DNA of 46,947 nt from Paraglaciecola arctica BSs20135 (GTDB lineage: Bacteria; Pseudomonadota; Gammaproteobacteria; Enterobacterales; Alteromonadaceae). Positions 28,634-38,020 of this stretch are shown piece by piece. A model generated the notes under the pieces. It made no database searches, was not told the DNA's origin, and saw only the letters and a list, made by a program, of their open reading frames with translations. The position numbers were made by a program, and so were the translations under genes. The stretch is taken from assembly GCF_000314995.1 (NCBI RefSeq), contig NZ_BAEO01000063.1:1-46947 (forward strand). Reading direction: 5' to 3'. Position 1 is the stretch's first letter; the number at the start of each line of letters is the position of its first letter.

Positions 28634-28846
28634 AGATAAGCCTTGAAAAATAAAACTGATGTTATCAGTAAAGTCGACAAAACATAAACCTTGAATAAAT
28701 ATTACTGCTAACAAAATTTTGATTATCCATTTTCATCATAAATGTTAATAAATGTATGCCAATACTTACTGAGGATAATCTAGGGGTATCGTTAAATAGT
28801 GTTACTTACAACATGAAATTTACAAAAGGTTAATTTTAAATCACAT

Positions 28847-28859
28847 TTGGTAATACCAA
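28847..28859. promoter_or_regulatory. GntR-type operator, SDR promoter region
   Basis: TTGGTAATACCAA is a perfect 13-base palindrome of the TGGT-N3-ACCA type bound by FadR-subfamily GntR repressors. It lies 15 bases upstream of the -35 box of the SDR gene. The same half-sites cluster before the TonB receptor gene, and a FadR-type regulator gene lies between. Otherwise the 380-base gap 28634-29014 shows only the promoter and the GATTGGTT repeats. Confidence 0.65.
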
Positions 28860-28867
28860 TATGTATT

Positions 28868-28924
28868 GATTGGTTGACAATTTGAGTGTGATTGGTTATT
28901 TTCATGCAGTAAGCCTGATTGGTT
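28868..28924 (+). promoter_or_regulatory. SDR promoter with three GATTGGTT repeats
   Basis: TTGACA at 28874-28879, a 17-base spacer and TATTTT at 28897-28902 form a sigma-70-type promoter. GATTGGTT occurs three times in direct orientation at 28868, 28890 and 28917, touching the -35, the -10 and the early transcribed region. Each contains the TTGGT operator half-site. Confidence 0.55.
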
Positions 28925-29014
28925 CGTCATCTTGATAAGACATTGTGCTTTGTTTATTTGGGGCCAGTTGTGGGTTAAATGATAATTAATTAGTTAGATT
29001 TAGTGGAGTACTTT

Positions 29015-29761
29015 ATGACAATGAAAGGCAAAGTGGCAATTGTTGCTGGCGGCGGCAGAGATATAGGCCGAGCTTGTGCAATAGAGTTAGCACAACGTGG
29101 TGCCAACGTAGTAATTACCTACCATTCAAGTAAAACAACAGCCCAAAGCGCAGTAGCAGAAATTGAAGCTTTTGGCGGTAAAGCACTAGCTCTTCAGGCA
29201 GATTTGACTGATCAAACAAGTGTTGATGTAACTGTAAAAGCAACGCTAGATACCTTCGGTAAAATTGACTGCCTTGTTCATGTTTCTGGTGGTTTAATAG
29301 CCCGGATTAAAATTGCAGATATGAGTATCGAGCATTGGAACAATGTTATGAACTTGAATATGACATCTTTGTTTATGATGTCTAAAGCCTGTATCCCCCA
29401 TTTAGGTGCGGGTAGTTCAATTGTTACATTAGCATCTCAAGCCGGTCGTGATGGCGGCGGCGGCGGCGCGGTTGCTTATGCAAGCTCTAAAGGTGCAGTT
29501 ATGACATTTACACGAGGCTTGGCCAAAGAGCTCGGCCCTGATATTCGAGTAAACGGCGTGTGCCCAGGCATGATCAGTACTGGATTTCACGATACGTTCA
29601 CACCAGGTGAAGTACGTGAGAAAGTAGCCGGCATGACCTGTGCAAAACGTGAAGGAACATCAGAAGAAGTAGCGAAACTAGTGGGGTTCTTGGCTTCAGA
29701 TGAGTCTTCATATATGACAGGTAACAATATTGATATTAATGGCGGAATGCTTTTCTCATAA
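29015..29761 (+). CDS. SDR oxidoreductase, probable DEH reductase
   Basis: A 248-residue short-chain dehydrogenase. The cofactor loop is [12 protein letters not shown], the catalytic Tyr-Lys motif [11 protein letters not shown], and the C-terminus is [12 protein letters not shown]. Within an alginate locus with KDG kinase, the expected reaction is reduction of 4-deoxy-L-erythro-5-hexoseulose uronate (DEH) to 2-keto-3-deoxygluconate, as for the SDR-type DEH reductases of other alginate users. KduD-like dehydrogenases are close relatives, so the exact reaction is inferred from context. The start is ATG 29015 with GGAG six bases upstream; the GTG at 29003 overlaps that site. It has its own operator region and terminator. 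Confidence 0.82.
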   Translation: MTMKGKVAIVAGGGRDIGRACAIELAQRGANVVITYHSSKTTAQSAVAEIEAFGGKALALQADLTDQTSVDVTVKATLDTFGKIDCLVHVSGGLIARIKIADMSIEHWNNVMNLNMTSLFMMSKACIPHLGAGSSIVTLASQAGRDGGGGGAVAYASSKGAVMTFTRGLAKELGPDIRVNGVCPGMISTGFHDTFTPGEVREKVAGMTCAKREGTSEEVAKLVGFLASDESSYMTGNNIDINGGMLFS

Positions 29762-29813
29762 GAGATAACAACTAACTAATAATAAAAGTAGAATATTAGC
29801 TACTGTACCCTGC

Positions 29814-29841
29814 AAGGCCATGTTGATACATGGCCTTTTTT
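29814..29841 (+). terminator. Rho-independent terminator of the SDR gene
   Basis: AAGGCCATGT and ACATGGCCTT pair around a 4-base loop and run into a T-stretch (29836-29841), about 50 bases past the stop. Confidence 0.9.
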
Positions 29842-29853
29842 ATGGCCTGTATA

Positions 29854-29869
29854 TTACCAATACCAATTG
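29854..29869. promoter_or_regulatory. Extra ACCAA half-site pair
   Basis: TTACCAATACCAATTG holds two ACCAA half-sites in tandem, in the gap between the SDR terminator and the regulator terminator. It may be a distal binding site for the GntR repressor or a chance match. Confidence 0.3.
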
Positions 29870-30002
29870 CCTATATGCAGGTACAACCCTCAAGTCATAT
29901 TTTCGGAGTGTAGAAAATTCTAAACAAAAGATGTCAGAAATAATATTTTGGTTGCAACAGAATGATTGAAATTGGATTTGTTATACATGGAGTAAAGTTG
30001 TA

Positions 30003-30037
30003 TTTCTATAAGGCACCTTTTAGGTGCCTTATAGAAA
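30003..30037. terminator. 16-bp hairpin after the gntR gene
   Basis: TTTCTATAAGGCACCT and AGGTGCCTTATAGAAA are perfect arms around TTT. It begins 7 bases past the minus-strand regulator stop. A T5 run follows on the plus strand, so it may stop transcription from either side. Confidence 0.75.
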
Positions 30038-30043
30038 ATATTT

Positions 30044-30775
30044 TTAAGAAACTAAATGGCTGAGGGAATATAAATCACGAGTTTGACTAGTTTGTCTTCT
30101 CACTTCTTCTAAGGCTTTTGCTTCACTGGCCTCAAATAACGCATTAATAAGTCGATTAAAATGCAAGTGCATCGCTGCTCTTGCTGCTTGTGAGTTTCGA
30201 TTTTGCAATGCATTGTAGATTGCTCTGTGTTCGTCTAACCTTTTAACATCACTTTGGCTACATACGCCTTTATATGCCAATTTGACTGTTGGACTGGTTT
30301 CACGCATCGTCCACAAGCTATTTACCGCCATCAAAATTGCGCTGTTACGCGTAGCTGTTGATATAATCAAATGAAATTCTTTATCAGCAGCTTCTGGGTT
30401 GGCACCTTTCTCCATCTCAGTGAGTGTTTGATTTAATCGGATAAGTTCTTCTTCTGAAATGGTGGTAGCGGCAAGCGCAGCTGCTTCACCTTCTATCAAT
30501 GCCCTTGCCTGAGTAAGTTCAAACGCACTAATATTTTGATGAATATTTTTATTTTTGGGATTTTCTAATACATAAACACCTGAACCAGTTTTTACTTCTA
30601 CTTGTTCAAGTACTTCTAGGGCAATAATTGCTTCTCGAATAGTCGGACGGCTTACTTCAAAATTCTCAGCAAGCTCTCTTTCTGGCGGAAGTCTACTACC
30701 TGCAGGGTATTGTCCAGAATCAATAAGTGATTCAATCCTTTCGACAATAGTCCAAAACAAACGCCTATTCTTCAT
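30044..30775 (-). CDS. GntR/FadR-family repressor of the alginate locus
   Basis: A 243-residue regulator. The N-terminal winged helix has SGQYPAGSRLPPERELAENF and VSRPTIREAIIALEVLEQVE, followed by KTGSGVYVLE. The C-terminal FCD all-helical domain (about 80-230) has conserved Asp, His and Glu residues that normally bind a metal and a carboxylic-acid ligand. It is divergent from the TonB receptor. TGGT/ACCA sites before both the receptor and the SDR gene fit this subfamily, so it probably represses the locus until a uronate-derived ligand appears. I chose ATG 30775, with AGGA seven bases upstream; TTG 30781 is an alternative. Confidence 0.88.
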   Translation of the reverse strand: MKNRRLFWTIVERIESLIDSGQYPAGSRLPPERELAENFEVSRPTIREAIIALEVLEQVEVKTGSGVYVLENPKNKNIHQNISAFELTQARALIEGEAAALAATTISEEELIRLNQTLTEMEKGANPEAADKEFHLIISTATRNSAILMAVNSLWTMRETSPTVKLAYKGVCSQSDVKRLDEHRAIYNALQNRNSQAARAAMHLHFNRLINALFEASEAKALEEVRRQTSQTRDLYSLSHLVS

Positions 30776-30820
30776 CCTCAATTCCTCTCTTATCTGTACA
30801 TAAACTTATAATATATCGAA

Positions 30821-30996
30821 CTGGTATATCACTTCAGTTTTATTTTAACGTTATACCATAATGTTTGCTTAATACCAAATTGGTAACATTCAATTAACGA
30901 ATTTGGTTATTACCAATAAAACATATATTGGTAATAAATCAAATGTTAAATTGGTTAATATTTGTTTGACATTGTATTTAACTATTGGTTACATTG
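30821..30996 (+). promoter_or_regulatory. TonB receptor promoter with clustered GntR sites
   Basis: The 258-base gap holds several TGGT/ACCA sites: TGGTATATCAC at 30822, TACCAAATTGGTA at 30873-30885, TTGGTTATTACCAA at 30903-30916, TTGGTAATAA at 30928, TTGGTTAATA at 30951 and TTGGTT at 30985. TTGACA at 30966-30971 with TTACAT at 30989-30994 is the likely promoter. The last half-site lies on its -10, as expected for repression. Autoregulation of the divergent gntR gene is probable. Confidence 0.65.
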
Positions 30997-31033
30997 TGCT
31001 GTCTGTACATAAAAACGCAATGCGAGAACACAC

Positions 31034-34000
31034 ATGATCAAACTAAATAAGGTAAGTAGCGCGATGGAAAACGGCAAGTTTAGCCGGGTACTTAGCAAAA
31101 CAGTATACACCTCTACGTTAGCTTGCATGATGGCGATCCCTATAATGGCGCAAGAAAGCGATACCGCACCTGCAGTTGACGATGCAACCGAGGTGATCGA
31201 AGTAAAAGGTATTCGTCAGACGATACAAGATTCAATCAGTATTAAAAGATTATCTACCAGCATTGTTGACGGTTTATCAGCTGATGATATAGGTGACTTA
31301 CCAGCACTATCTATTGGTGAAGCTCTAGAAACCTTAACCGGTGCCTCGTCTCATCGTGAGCAAGGCGGAGCAACTGAAATTTCTATTCGCGGTTTAGGTC
31401 CATTTTTAGGCAGTACAGTGTTTAATGGTCGTGAAGCGGCTAATGGTAGTGGAGACCGTTCTGTTAACTTCTCGCAATTTCCTTCAGAACTTTTCAATAA
31501 AATTGCCATATATAAAACTCAAGAAGCTAGCTTAATTGAAGGCGGTGTTTCTGGTCAGATTTCGTTAGAAACTGTTAAACCATTGGATTATGGTAAAACT
31601 CGTTTTCAAGCCCAAGTTAAAGGCAATTGGAATCCTGGTGAAAGTGATATAAATAATAGTGCGCAAGACTTCGGTTCTAGGATCACAGCAAGTTTTGTTG
31701 ATCAATACGAAACGGATAACATTGGAGATATTGGTTTCTCTATTGGTGTGCAAAAAGATCTTAAATCCAACCCAGAACAAGAAGCCCGTACTACCAGTGG
31801 CTGGGCTAGTTGTAAAATTGATCCAAGCGACACAGGTAGCGGTCTTTATAATTCAGGTGATTGTGGCAGTAGTGGTACCAATAATTTAAATTTGGAAGTT
31901 GATCCTGCTACTGGTGTTGCACCAGATCAGGGTGTTCCGTATATATTTGTACCTAGCTCCTATTCTTACCGTCAAAATATTACAGAAGACGACCGAGAGT
32001 CGATTTTCGCGGCAGTACAATGGCGTCCATCTGAAACATTCGAAGTTAATATCGATGCGCAATATTCAGACCGAGTGTTTCAAGAAACCAGAAATGACTT
32101 TTTGTTTCCTAATTCCAGAAGACCCGATTCAGCCAATGTTTCACGGGATGGGCAATTACCAGTAGATCTAGTGATTACAGATGAGGGCTCCCTAGTTTCT
32201 GCTACTTACTTACAAAGACCAGAAACCATAAGCGCGTTTCAAGAAAGAATGGAAGAGTATAAAGGTGGTGGCATCTCATTTATCTATGATGTGAGTGATG
32301 TATTGTCAATTTCATCAGATTTTTCAGTTTCCAAAACTGAACGTCGCGAAAATATCTATGAAACTCGTTTGCGTACTAGTAACACTGATATCAATGGTAA
32401 TTCGGTTTCGGGTACAGATGCTAATGGTTATGCTGAGGCGGCTATTGTCGTAGGGCAAGATGGGTCTCTGATCCCACTTATGACTTTACGTAATTTTGAT
32501 GTAAATAATGCAGAAGCTTTTGCGAATGCAAGTGAAGTACGTACAAGGGTTGATACCAATCAATTTCGCAATAATACTATCACTGCATTTAGAACTGATT
32601 TTGAATACTTAACTGATAGCGAAGTAATCAGTCAGATAAAAGGTGGCGTGCGATACTCAAAGTTGGAATATGTTGGTTATCCTCGTACTCGTGAAGAATA
32701 TACCGATTTCAATGACGCTGATGCTTTGAAAGCGGGGATCACAAATTGTAAAAATGACAGTTTTCCAGAAAGTGGTTTTTTGTCTTCTGTAACAGGTGGA
32801 CAGCCTCTTTTCACTAACCTTGATGATGATGGCAATGTTATTGCACAAGGTACAGGTAATACTTACGCCACGTTCGACCCACTATGTATCGCCACCATGT
32901 CTATCGGTTCAGCGCCAGTGTTTCCGGATCCCGAGGATACTGTAGCCAAAGTTGATGTGGAAGAAAAAACAACAGCTGTATACCTTCAAGCCGATTACGA
33001 CACGCTTATTGGAGACTATGGGGTTCGTGGGAACTTTGGTATACGTTATGTCACAACCGATGTGACTTCTCTTGGCCTAAGAGGGCCATTGGAAACAACC
33101 ACCGCGATAAACCAAGAGGGTTTAGAAGTCATCACTAGTATCGATTTGGTCAGTGGTGCTGAGCTAATTGAGGTTGCTGGCGGTAGTAGTTATTCAGAAT
33201 TGTTACCTAGCTTAAATGTGGTTGTAGACGTAAGTGATGATGTGTTGTTAAGGGGGGCCGTATATAGAGCTCTTTCTCGACCTTCCCCTTCTGATATGGG
33301 CTTTGGCCGTTCGTTTAATGGTCTTGCAGATGAAAGCGAGGAAGTTGAGTCAATTGACGTAGCCATAGGCACAGCTACTGCTAACGGTAACCCAAATATT
33401 AAACCTTTCACATCTTGGAACGCTGATGTAGCCATTGAATGGTATCCGAATGAAGATACCATTTTAGCTTTCGGAACTTATTATAAAAGTTTTGAAGGTG
33501 GTTTTGAAAACGTATCTACAACAGAAACATTCACAGTTGATGGGCAAGAGCTAGATACGCTAGTAACTGTTCAACAAACTAACAACGATACTAGTGCCAT
33601 TTATGGTGTGGAAATGACAGCAACACATGCTTTCTCATACTTACCGAGTATTTGGAGTAACTTTGGCGTTAAGTTGAGTTATAACTGGGCAGATTCTGAC
33701 TTTGAAGTAGAAGACACTAATTTTGGTTCGTCTAATATTGTTGCAGCAGATGGCACGGTAATACAACGAGTTGGCATAGTAGACCCAGCTGAAATATTCG
33801 GTTTCTCAGACACTGTTATGTCAGGACAGTTTTATTATCAAGATGGCGGCTTTAATGCCCAGCTAATATACAAATACAGAAGTGAGTACTTTCAACAGTA
33901 CTTATCTACTCCTGGTAATTTAAGATACGTTGGCTCCACTGGTGTTTATGAAGCCCGTGTTAGCTATAAAGTTAATAAAAATCTAAAAGTGTCTGTTGAG

Positions 34001-34114
34001 GCCATTAACTTGTTTGATGAACCTAAAAGACAATTTATTCCATCTCCTAATAACTTTGGTGAGATTAATGTTTACGGACCTCGTATTTATGTCGGGATCC
34101 AATACAAACTTTAG
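31034..34114 (+). CDS. TonB-dependent receptor for alginate oligomers
   Basis: A 1026-residue outer-membrane active transporter. The export signal ends near MAIPIMAQES. A TonB-box-like stretch EVIEVKGIRQTIQDSI follows, then a plug with IGEALETLTGASSHREQGG and EISIRGLGPFLGSTVFNGRE, and a 22-strand barrel ending RIYVGIQYKL. It is of the large oligosaccharide-type receptor subfamily common in Alteromonadales and Xanthomonas. Its place beside a PL6 lyase and under the GntR sites indicates alginate or its oligomers as substrate; this is inference. It is probably first gene of an operon running through kdgK. Confidence 0.9.
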   Translation: MIKLNKVSSAMENGKFSRVLSKTVYTSTLACMMAIPIMAQESDTAPAVDDATEVIEVKGIRQTIQDSISIKRLSTSIVDGLSADDIGDLPALSIGEALETLTGASSHREQGGATEISIRGLGPFLGSTVFNGREAANGSGDRSVNFSQFPSELFNKIAIYKTQEASLIEGGVSGQISLETVKPLDYGKTRFQAQVKGNWNPGESDINNSAQDFGSRITASFVDQYETDNIGDIGFSIGVQKDLKSNPEQEARTTSGWASCKIDPSDTGSGLYNSGDCGSSGTNNLNLEVDPATGVAPDQGVPYIFVPSSYSYRQNITEDDRESIFAAVQWRPSETFEVNIDAQYSDRVFQETRNDFLFPNSRRPDSANVSRDGQLPVDLVITDEGSLVSATYLQRPETISAFQERMEEYKGGGISFIYDVSDVLSISSDFSVSKTERRENIYETRLRTSNTDINGNSVSGTDANGYAEAAIVVGQDGSLIPLMTLRNFDVNNAEAFANASEVRTRVDTNQFRNNTITAFRTDFEYLTDSEVISQIKGGVRYSKLEYVGYPRTREEYTDFNDADALKAGITNCKNDSFPESGFLSSVTGGQPLFTNLDDDGNVIAQGTGNTYATFDPLCIATMSIGSAPVFPDPEDTVAKVDVEEKTTAVYLQADYDTLIGDYGVRGNFGIRYVTTDVTSLGLRGPLETTTAINQEGLEVITSIDLVSGAELIEVAGGSSYSELLPSLNVVVDVSDDVLLRGAVYRALSRPSPSDMGFGRSFNGLADESEEVESIDVAIGTATANGNPNIKPFTSWNADVAIEWYPNEDTILAFGTYYKSFEGGFENVSTTETFTVDGQELDTLVTVQQTNNDTSAIYGVEMTATHAFSYLPSIWSNFGVKLSYNWADSDFEVEDTNFGSSNIVAADGTVIQRVGIVDPAEIFGFSDTVMSGQFYYQDGGFNAQLIYKYRSEYFQQYLSTPGNLRYVGSTGVYEARVSYKVNKNLKVSVEAINLFDEPKRQFIPSPNNFGEINVYGPRIYVGIQYKL

Positions 34115-34206
34115 CAATGGGCTCTCTTTAGTTAATGCATGAGAGCTTGTTTCTAGTTCGATTTACACTCTCAAAATTTCAATTTATTAGTAACATGAGT
34201 AATATT

Positions 34207-36456
34207 ATGCAACGCAGTTTTTCTTTAATCGTTTTTACCTATGTGGCTATTGTTTTATTTAGCCAAAATACATTTGCCAGTGAATATTTAGTAAAGACTC
34301 AGAATGAGTACAAGGAGGTCTCAAGTAAACTAAAAGCTGGAGATGACGTGGTGCTGGCCAACGGAATTTGGATAGACTTTGAAATTCTATTCAAAGCCAA
34401 GGGGACCGAAAAACAGCCCGTCACCTTGAGAGCTGAAACGCCAGGCCAGGTTATCTTGTCCGGTTTATCAAACTTACGTTTAGCTGGTGAGTATTTAGTT
34501 GTATCTGGCTTAGTGTTTAAAGACGGTTATACGCCTACTGGTGAAGTGATTTCATTCCGTAGCAATGAAGACGATTTAGCTAACCATAGTCGTGTAACTG
34601 AAGTGGTGATTGATAACTACAGCAACCCTGAAAAGTTTGAGCAAGATAAATGGGTAGTTATGTATGGTAAGCATAACCGTTTTGATCACAGTAATTTAGT
34701 CGGCAAAAAGAACGCCGGTGTCACAATGGCTGTGCGCTTAAACACTGCAGAAAGTCAGCAAAACCACCATCGTATTGACCACAACTATTTTGGCCCACGA
34801 CCTATCTTAGGCTCAAATGGCGGTGAAACTTTGCGAATTGGTACCAGTCATTATTCACTCACTGATTCTTTCACTACTATCGAAAATAACTACTTTGACC
34901 GTTGTAATGGTGAAGTAGAAATCATTTCTAACAAGTCGGGTAAAAACCAAATACTGAATAACGTGTTTTTCGAATCTCGCGGTACTCTAACCCTACGTCA
35001 TGGCAATGGTAACTTAGTGGAAGGAAACGTGTTTTTTGGTAACGGTGTTGATCATACCGGCGGTATTCGCGTCATTAACAGCGACCAAATCATTCGTAAC
35101 AACTATATGGAAGGTTTAACTGGCTACCGTTTTGGTAGTGGTTTTACTATTATGAACGGTGTCCCCAACTCTACAATAAATCGTTATCATCAAGTCGATA
35201 ATGCCCTGATAGAAAACAATACTTTAGTTAATGTCGATCACGTTCATTTTGCGGCAGGAAGCGACGCAGAGCGCAGTGCAACGCCTATCAATAGTAAATT
35301 TCAAAACAACCTTATTTTTAGCAATAAAAACACCGATGGCATTAGTATTTTTGATGATATCAGTGGTGTGACATTTAGCGGTAACTTGTTATCTGAAGGG
35401 ATTAATCCTTCGATAAGTGAGGGGTTCAAGGTGACTCCACTTAAAATGCAGCGAGCTAAAAATGGTTTGTTGTACCCTGAAGAAAATATGCAAAATGTAG
35501 GTGCAGGTAAGACCCTAACTCCAATACAAAAAGATCAAGTCGGTGCGAGTTATTACCCTAAGACTGAACCTGATGTAGCCTTTGATTCTGGTAAAGTTAC
35601 TCAAGTTAAACCTACTGAAAATGCACTTTTTAACGCAATCAATAATGCAAGCTCTGGTGACGTTCTGATTTTAGAAAATGGTAACTACAACATTGGAAAA
35701 GTTATCAAATTAGATAAAACCATCACCATTAAGGCTAAAAATAGAAAACACGTTACCTTATATCCTGCTCGTTCTACTTTTGTAGATATCAATAATTTTG
35801 GCAGCCTGAAGTTAGTTAATTTAATTATTAGCGGTAAACGCGCACCAGACTCAGCAGGTAACACCCTAATACGTACATCTAGAGTGCCAATGCAGCGTAA
35901 TTTTCGTTTAGAAATTACAGGAAGCATTATCGAAGATTTAGACGTTAATCATTCATTTCACCTTTTTGACGCCGGGCATAGAAGTTTTGCTGATTATATA
36001 AAAATCACCAAAACCACAATGAGTAATATTAGCGGTGACATTATGCGCCTGAATAAAGAAACAGATGATTTAGGTATTTACAATGCAGAGTACATCTACT
36101 TCAACGATAATTTGCTAGAAAACGTTGAGGGTGCTGTGGCTAAGGTATACAGAGGTGGTACAGATGAAAGCACCTTTGGACCACATTTTATTATGAGTGG
36201 TAATCTGCTTAAAAATGTAGGTAATGGAAAGCGCAATAAAAATGCTGCTTCGGTATATCTGCATGGTGTGCAAGTTGCACAAATCAGTGAAAACCAATTG
36301 TTTGATTCAGCACCGATAGACATTGAACATACAGTGGGTGAGCCAGTAACAGCGGTAATCAATAATGAGATGACTAACACTAGTGCTCCTAAAGTAGTTG
36401 AACTAATAGTCAAAGGTCCGCATACCGCCACACTAGAAAATAATATAGTTAAATAA
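34207..36456 (+). CDS. PL6 alginate lyase, two-domain AlyGC type
   Basis: A polysaccharide lyase of family 6 (chondroitinase-B-like parallel beta-helix) that cleaves alginate by beta-elimination. The frame opens at 34135, but the signal peptide starts at ATG 34207 (MQRSFSLIVF, cleavage near TFASE); ATG 34195 is also possible. Counting from 34135, the site residues are Asn228 in GSNGGE, Glu260 and Glu262 in NGEVEII, Lys267 in SNKSG and Arg288 in LTLRHG. These keep exactly the spacing of the Ca-ligands and Lys220/Arg241 pair that I recall for AlyGC of Glaciecola. A second beta-helix domain fills the C-terminal 300 residues, as in that exolytic dimer. It is likely periplasmic or surface-bound. 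Confidence 0.92.
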   Translation: MQRSFSLIVFTYVAIVLFSQNTFASEYLVKTQNEYKEVSSKLKAGDDVVLANGIWIDFEILFKAKGTEKQPVTLRAETPGQVILSGLSNLRLAGEYLVVSGLVFKDGYTPTGEVISFRSNEDDLANHSRVTEVVIDNYSNPEKFEQDKWVVMYGKHNRFDHSNLVGKKNAGVTMAVRLNTAESQQNHHRIDHNYFGPRPILGSNGGETLRIGTSHYSLTDSFTTIENNYFDRCNGEVEIISNKSGKNQILNNVFFESRGTLTLRHGNGNLVEGNVFFGNGVDHTGGIRVINSDQIIRNNYMEGLTGYRFGSGFTIMNGVPNSTINRYHQVDNALIENNTLVNVDHVHFAAGSDAERSATPINSKFQNNLIFSNKNTDGISIFDDISGVTFSGNLLSEGINPSISEGFKVTPLKMQRAKNGLLYPEENMQNVGAGKTLTPIQKDQVGASYYPKTEPDVAFDSGKVTQVKPTENALFNAINNASSGDVLILENGNYNIGKVIKLDKTITIKAKNRKHVTLYPARSTFVDINNFGSLKLVNLIISGKRAPDSAGNTLIRTSRVPMQRNFRLEITGSIIEDLDVNHSFHLFDAGHRSFADYIKITKTTMSNISGDIMRLNKETDDLGIYNAEYIYFNDNLLENVEGAVAKVYRGGTDESTFGPHFIMSGNLLKNVGNGKRNKNAASVYLHGVQVAQISENQLFDSAPIDIEHTVGEPVTAVINNEMTNTSAPKVVELIVKGPHTATLENNIVK

Positions 36457-36658
36457 TAAAACAAAATTTGACTGACTAATTCAGACAAATATGAACTCTT
36501 AAATAGGGAGTGAGTTTTAAGTGTAAAAGCAAGCGATTGTTAATTTGTAGCACCCAATATTGAACATGCTAGGGTATGTAAATAAGCAGGCGTTTTAGTC
36601 GATACTTTTAATCCTCACAGTGACGATTTTTTTAGCCGAGTAATACGAGTAGAAGTTT

Positions 36659-37960
36659 ATGAAAATGAAAAATTTACGTTGGTGGGTGATCGCATTAATC
36701 GCACTAGCCACCGTTATTAACTATATAGACAGACAAGCACTGAGTGTTCTATGGCCTTATATGGGGAGTGATATTTATCCTGACAAAAGTGCCGATGAAT
36801 TAAAACAAGTTTTAGGAACGGTAAGCGTTGTATTTTTATTCTCATATGCGATAGGTCAGGCAGTATTCGGCAAAATTTTTGACTGGATTGGTACTCGACT
36901 AGGTTTTGTTTTATCTATTGGCGTATGGTCTTTAGCAACAGCATTACATGCATTTGCTCAAGGCGTTTTAACCTTTAGTATTTTTCGAGCAATTCTAGGT
37001 TTATCAGAAGCAGGTAACTGGCCTGGTGCTGCAAAAGCTAACGCCGAATGGTTTCCAAGTAAAGAGCGTGCTTTAGCACAAGGCATCTTTAATTCGGGCG
37101 CAGCGATTGGTGGTATTATTTCAGTGCCACTCATTGCATATTTAGCGCTATTCTTTAGTTGGAAAATTATTTTTGTCTTAATAGGCGTAGTGGGTCTTTT
37201 ATGGTTGATCCCATGGTTAGTGCTAGTTAAAGCCCCACCAATTAAGCATCCTTGGATAACAGAGGAAGAGCGCGAATATATCTTATCAGGCCAAAAAGCT
37301 GTTACTACTGAAGCAGGCGAAATAAAACTAGAAGAGTATGTACCAAGCTACGGTGAGATGTTACGCCGTAAAGAAAGCTGGGGCGTAATTATTGCTACTG
37401 CTGCAATTGACCCCATTTGGTGGCTATTTATTGTTTGGATACCAACCTACCTTGTAGAAGTTTACAGTATGGACGTTAAAGGCTTAGCAATCATTGGTTG
37501 GGTTCCCTATGTAGGTGCTATGTTCGGCGCTTGGTTTGGTGGTCTATTATCTCAAAACCGAATTAAAGCGGGTTGGAGCGTTAACAAAACGCGTAAAGCC
37601 GTTATCGTGTTAGGTTGTTTAATAATGCTACCTGCATTGTTACTGTTATCTAATCCTGGTAGTGCAAACACTGCGGTTCTTATTATGGCTGCAATATTAT
37701 TTGGTTTCCAAACCTCGATTGGTAGTATTCAAACATTACCAAGTGATATGTTAGGTAAAGACAGTGTAGGTTCATTATCTGGTTTCGCTGGTATGGCTGC
37801 TAAATTTTCTGCTGCAGGGTTAACTGCAATGGTGCCATTTTTGACTGCGGGCGCAAATTACCAAAATGTATTCATTCTTGGTGCGGTGTTGGCTTCTATC
37901 GTAATGGTAAGTATTTTATTCCTTTGCCCTAAAATAGAGCCACTAAAAAGTAACAAGTAA
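36659..37960 (+). CDS. MFS hexuronate/uronate transporter
   Basis: A 433-residue major facilitator permease of the anion:cation symporter (ExuT-like) family with 12 predicted helices. Typical features are VINYIDRQALSVLWP in helix 1, FDWIGTRLGFVLSIGVWS in loop 2-3 and RAILGLSEAGNWPGAAKANAEWFP. In this locus it should bring lyase products (DEH or unsaturated uronates) into the cytoplasm. It starts 202 bases after the lyase gene, a gap with no obvious promoter, and is followed by kdgK. The substrate is inferred from context. Confidence 0.88.
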   Translation: MKMKNLRWWVIALIALATVINYIDRQALSVLWPYMGSDIYPDKSADELKQVLGTVSVVFLFSYAIGQAVFGKIFDWIGTRLGFVLSIGVWSLATALHAFAQGVLTFSIFRAILGLSEAGNWPGAAKANAEWFPSKERALAQGIFNSGAAIGGIISVPLIAYLALFFSWKIIFVLIGVVGLLWLIPWLVLVKAPPIKHPWITEEEREYILSGQKAVTTEAGEIKLEEYVPSYGEMLRRKESWGVIIATAAIDPIWWLFIVWIPTYLVEVYSMDVKGLAIIGWVPYVGAMFGAWFGGLLSQNRIKAGWSVNKTRKAVIVLGCLIMLPALLLLSNPGSANTAVLIMAAILFGFQTSIGSIQTLPSDMLGKDSVGSLSGFAGMAAKFSAAGLTAMVPFLTAGANYQNVFILGAVLASIVMVSILFLCPKIEPLKSNK

Positions 37961-37979
37961 AAAGATAATTTTAATTAGG

Positions 37980-38003
37980 GTTCGCAAGTCATTACTTGCG
38001 AAC
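37980..38003. other. Intercistronic hairpin before kdgK
   Basis: GTTCGCAAGT and ACTTGCGAAC form a perfect 10-bp stem with a CATT loop, without a T-run, 20 bases after the transporter stop. It probably tunes mRNA stability or read-through between the two genes. Confidence 0.55.
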
Positions 38004-38020
38004 AAGATCCAAGGTTTATC

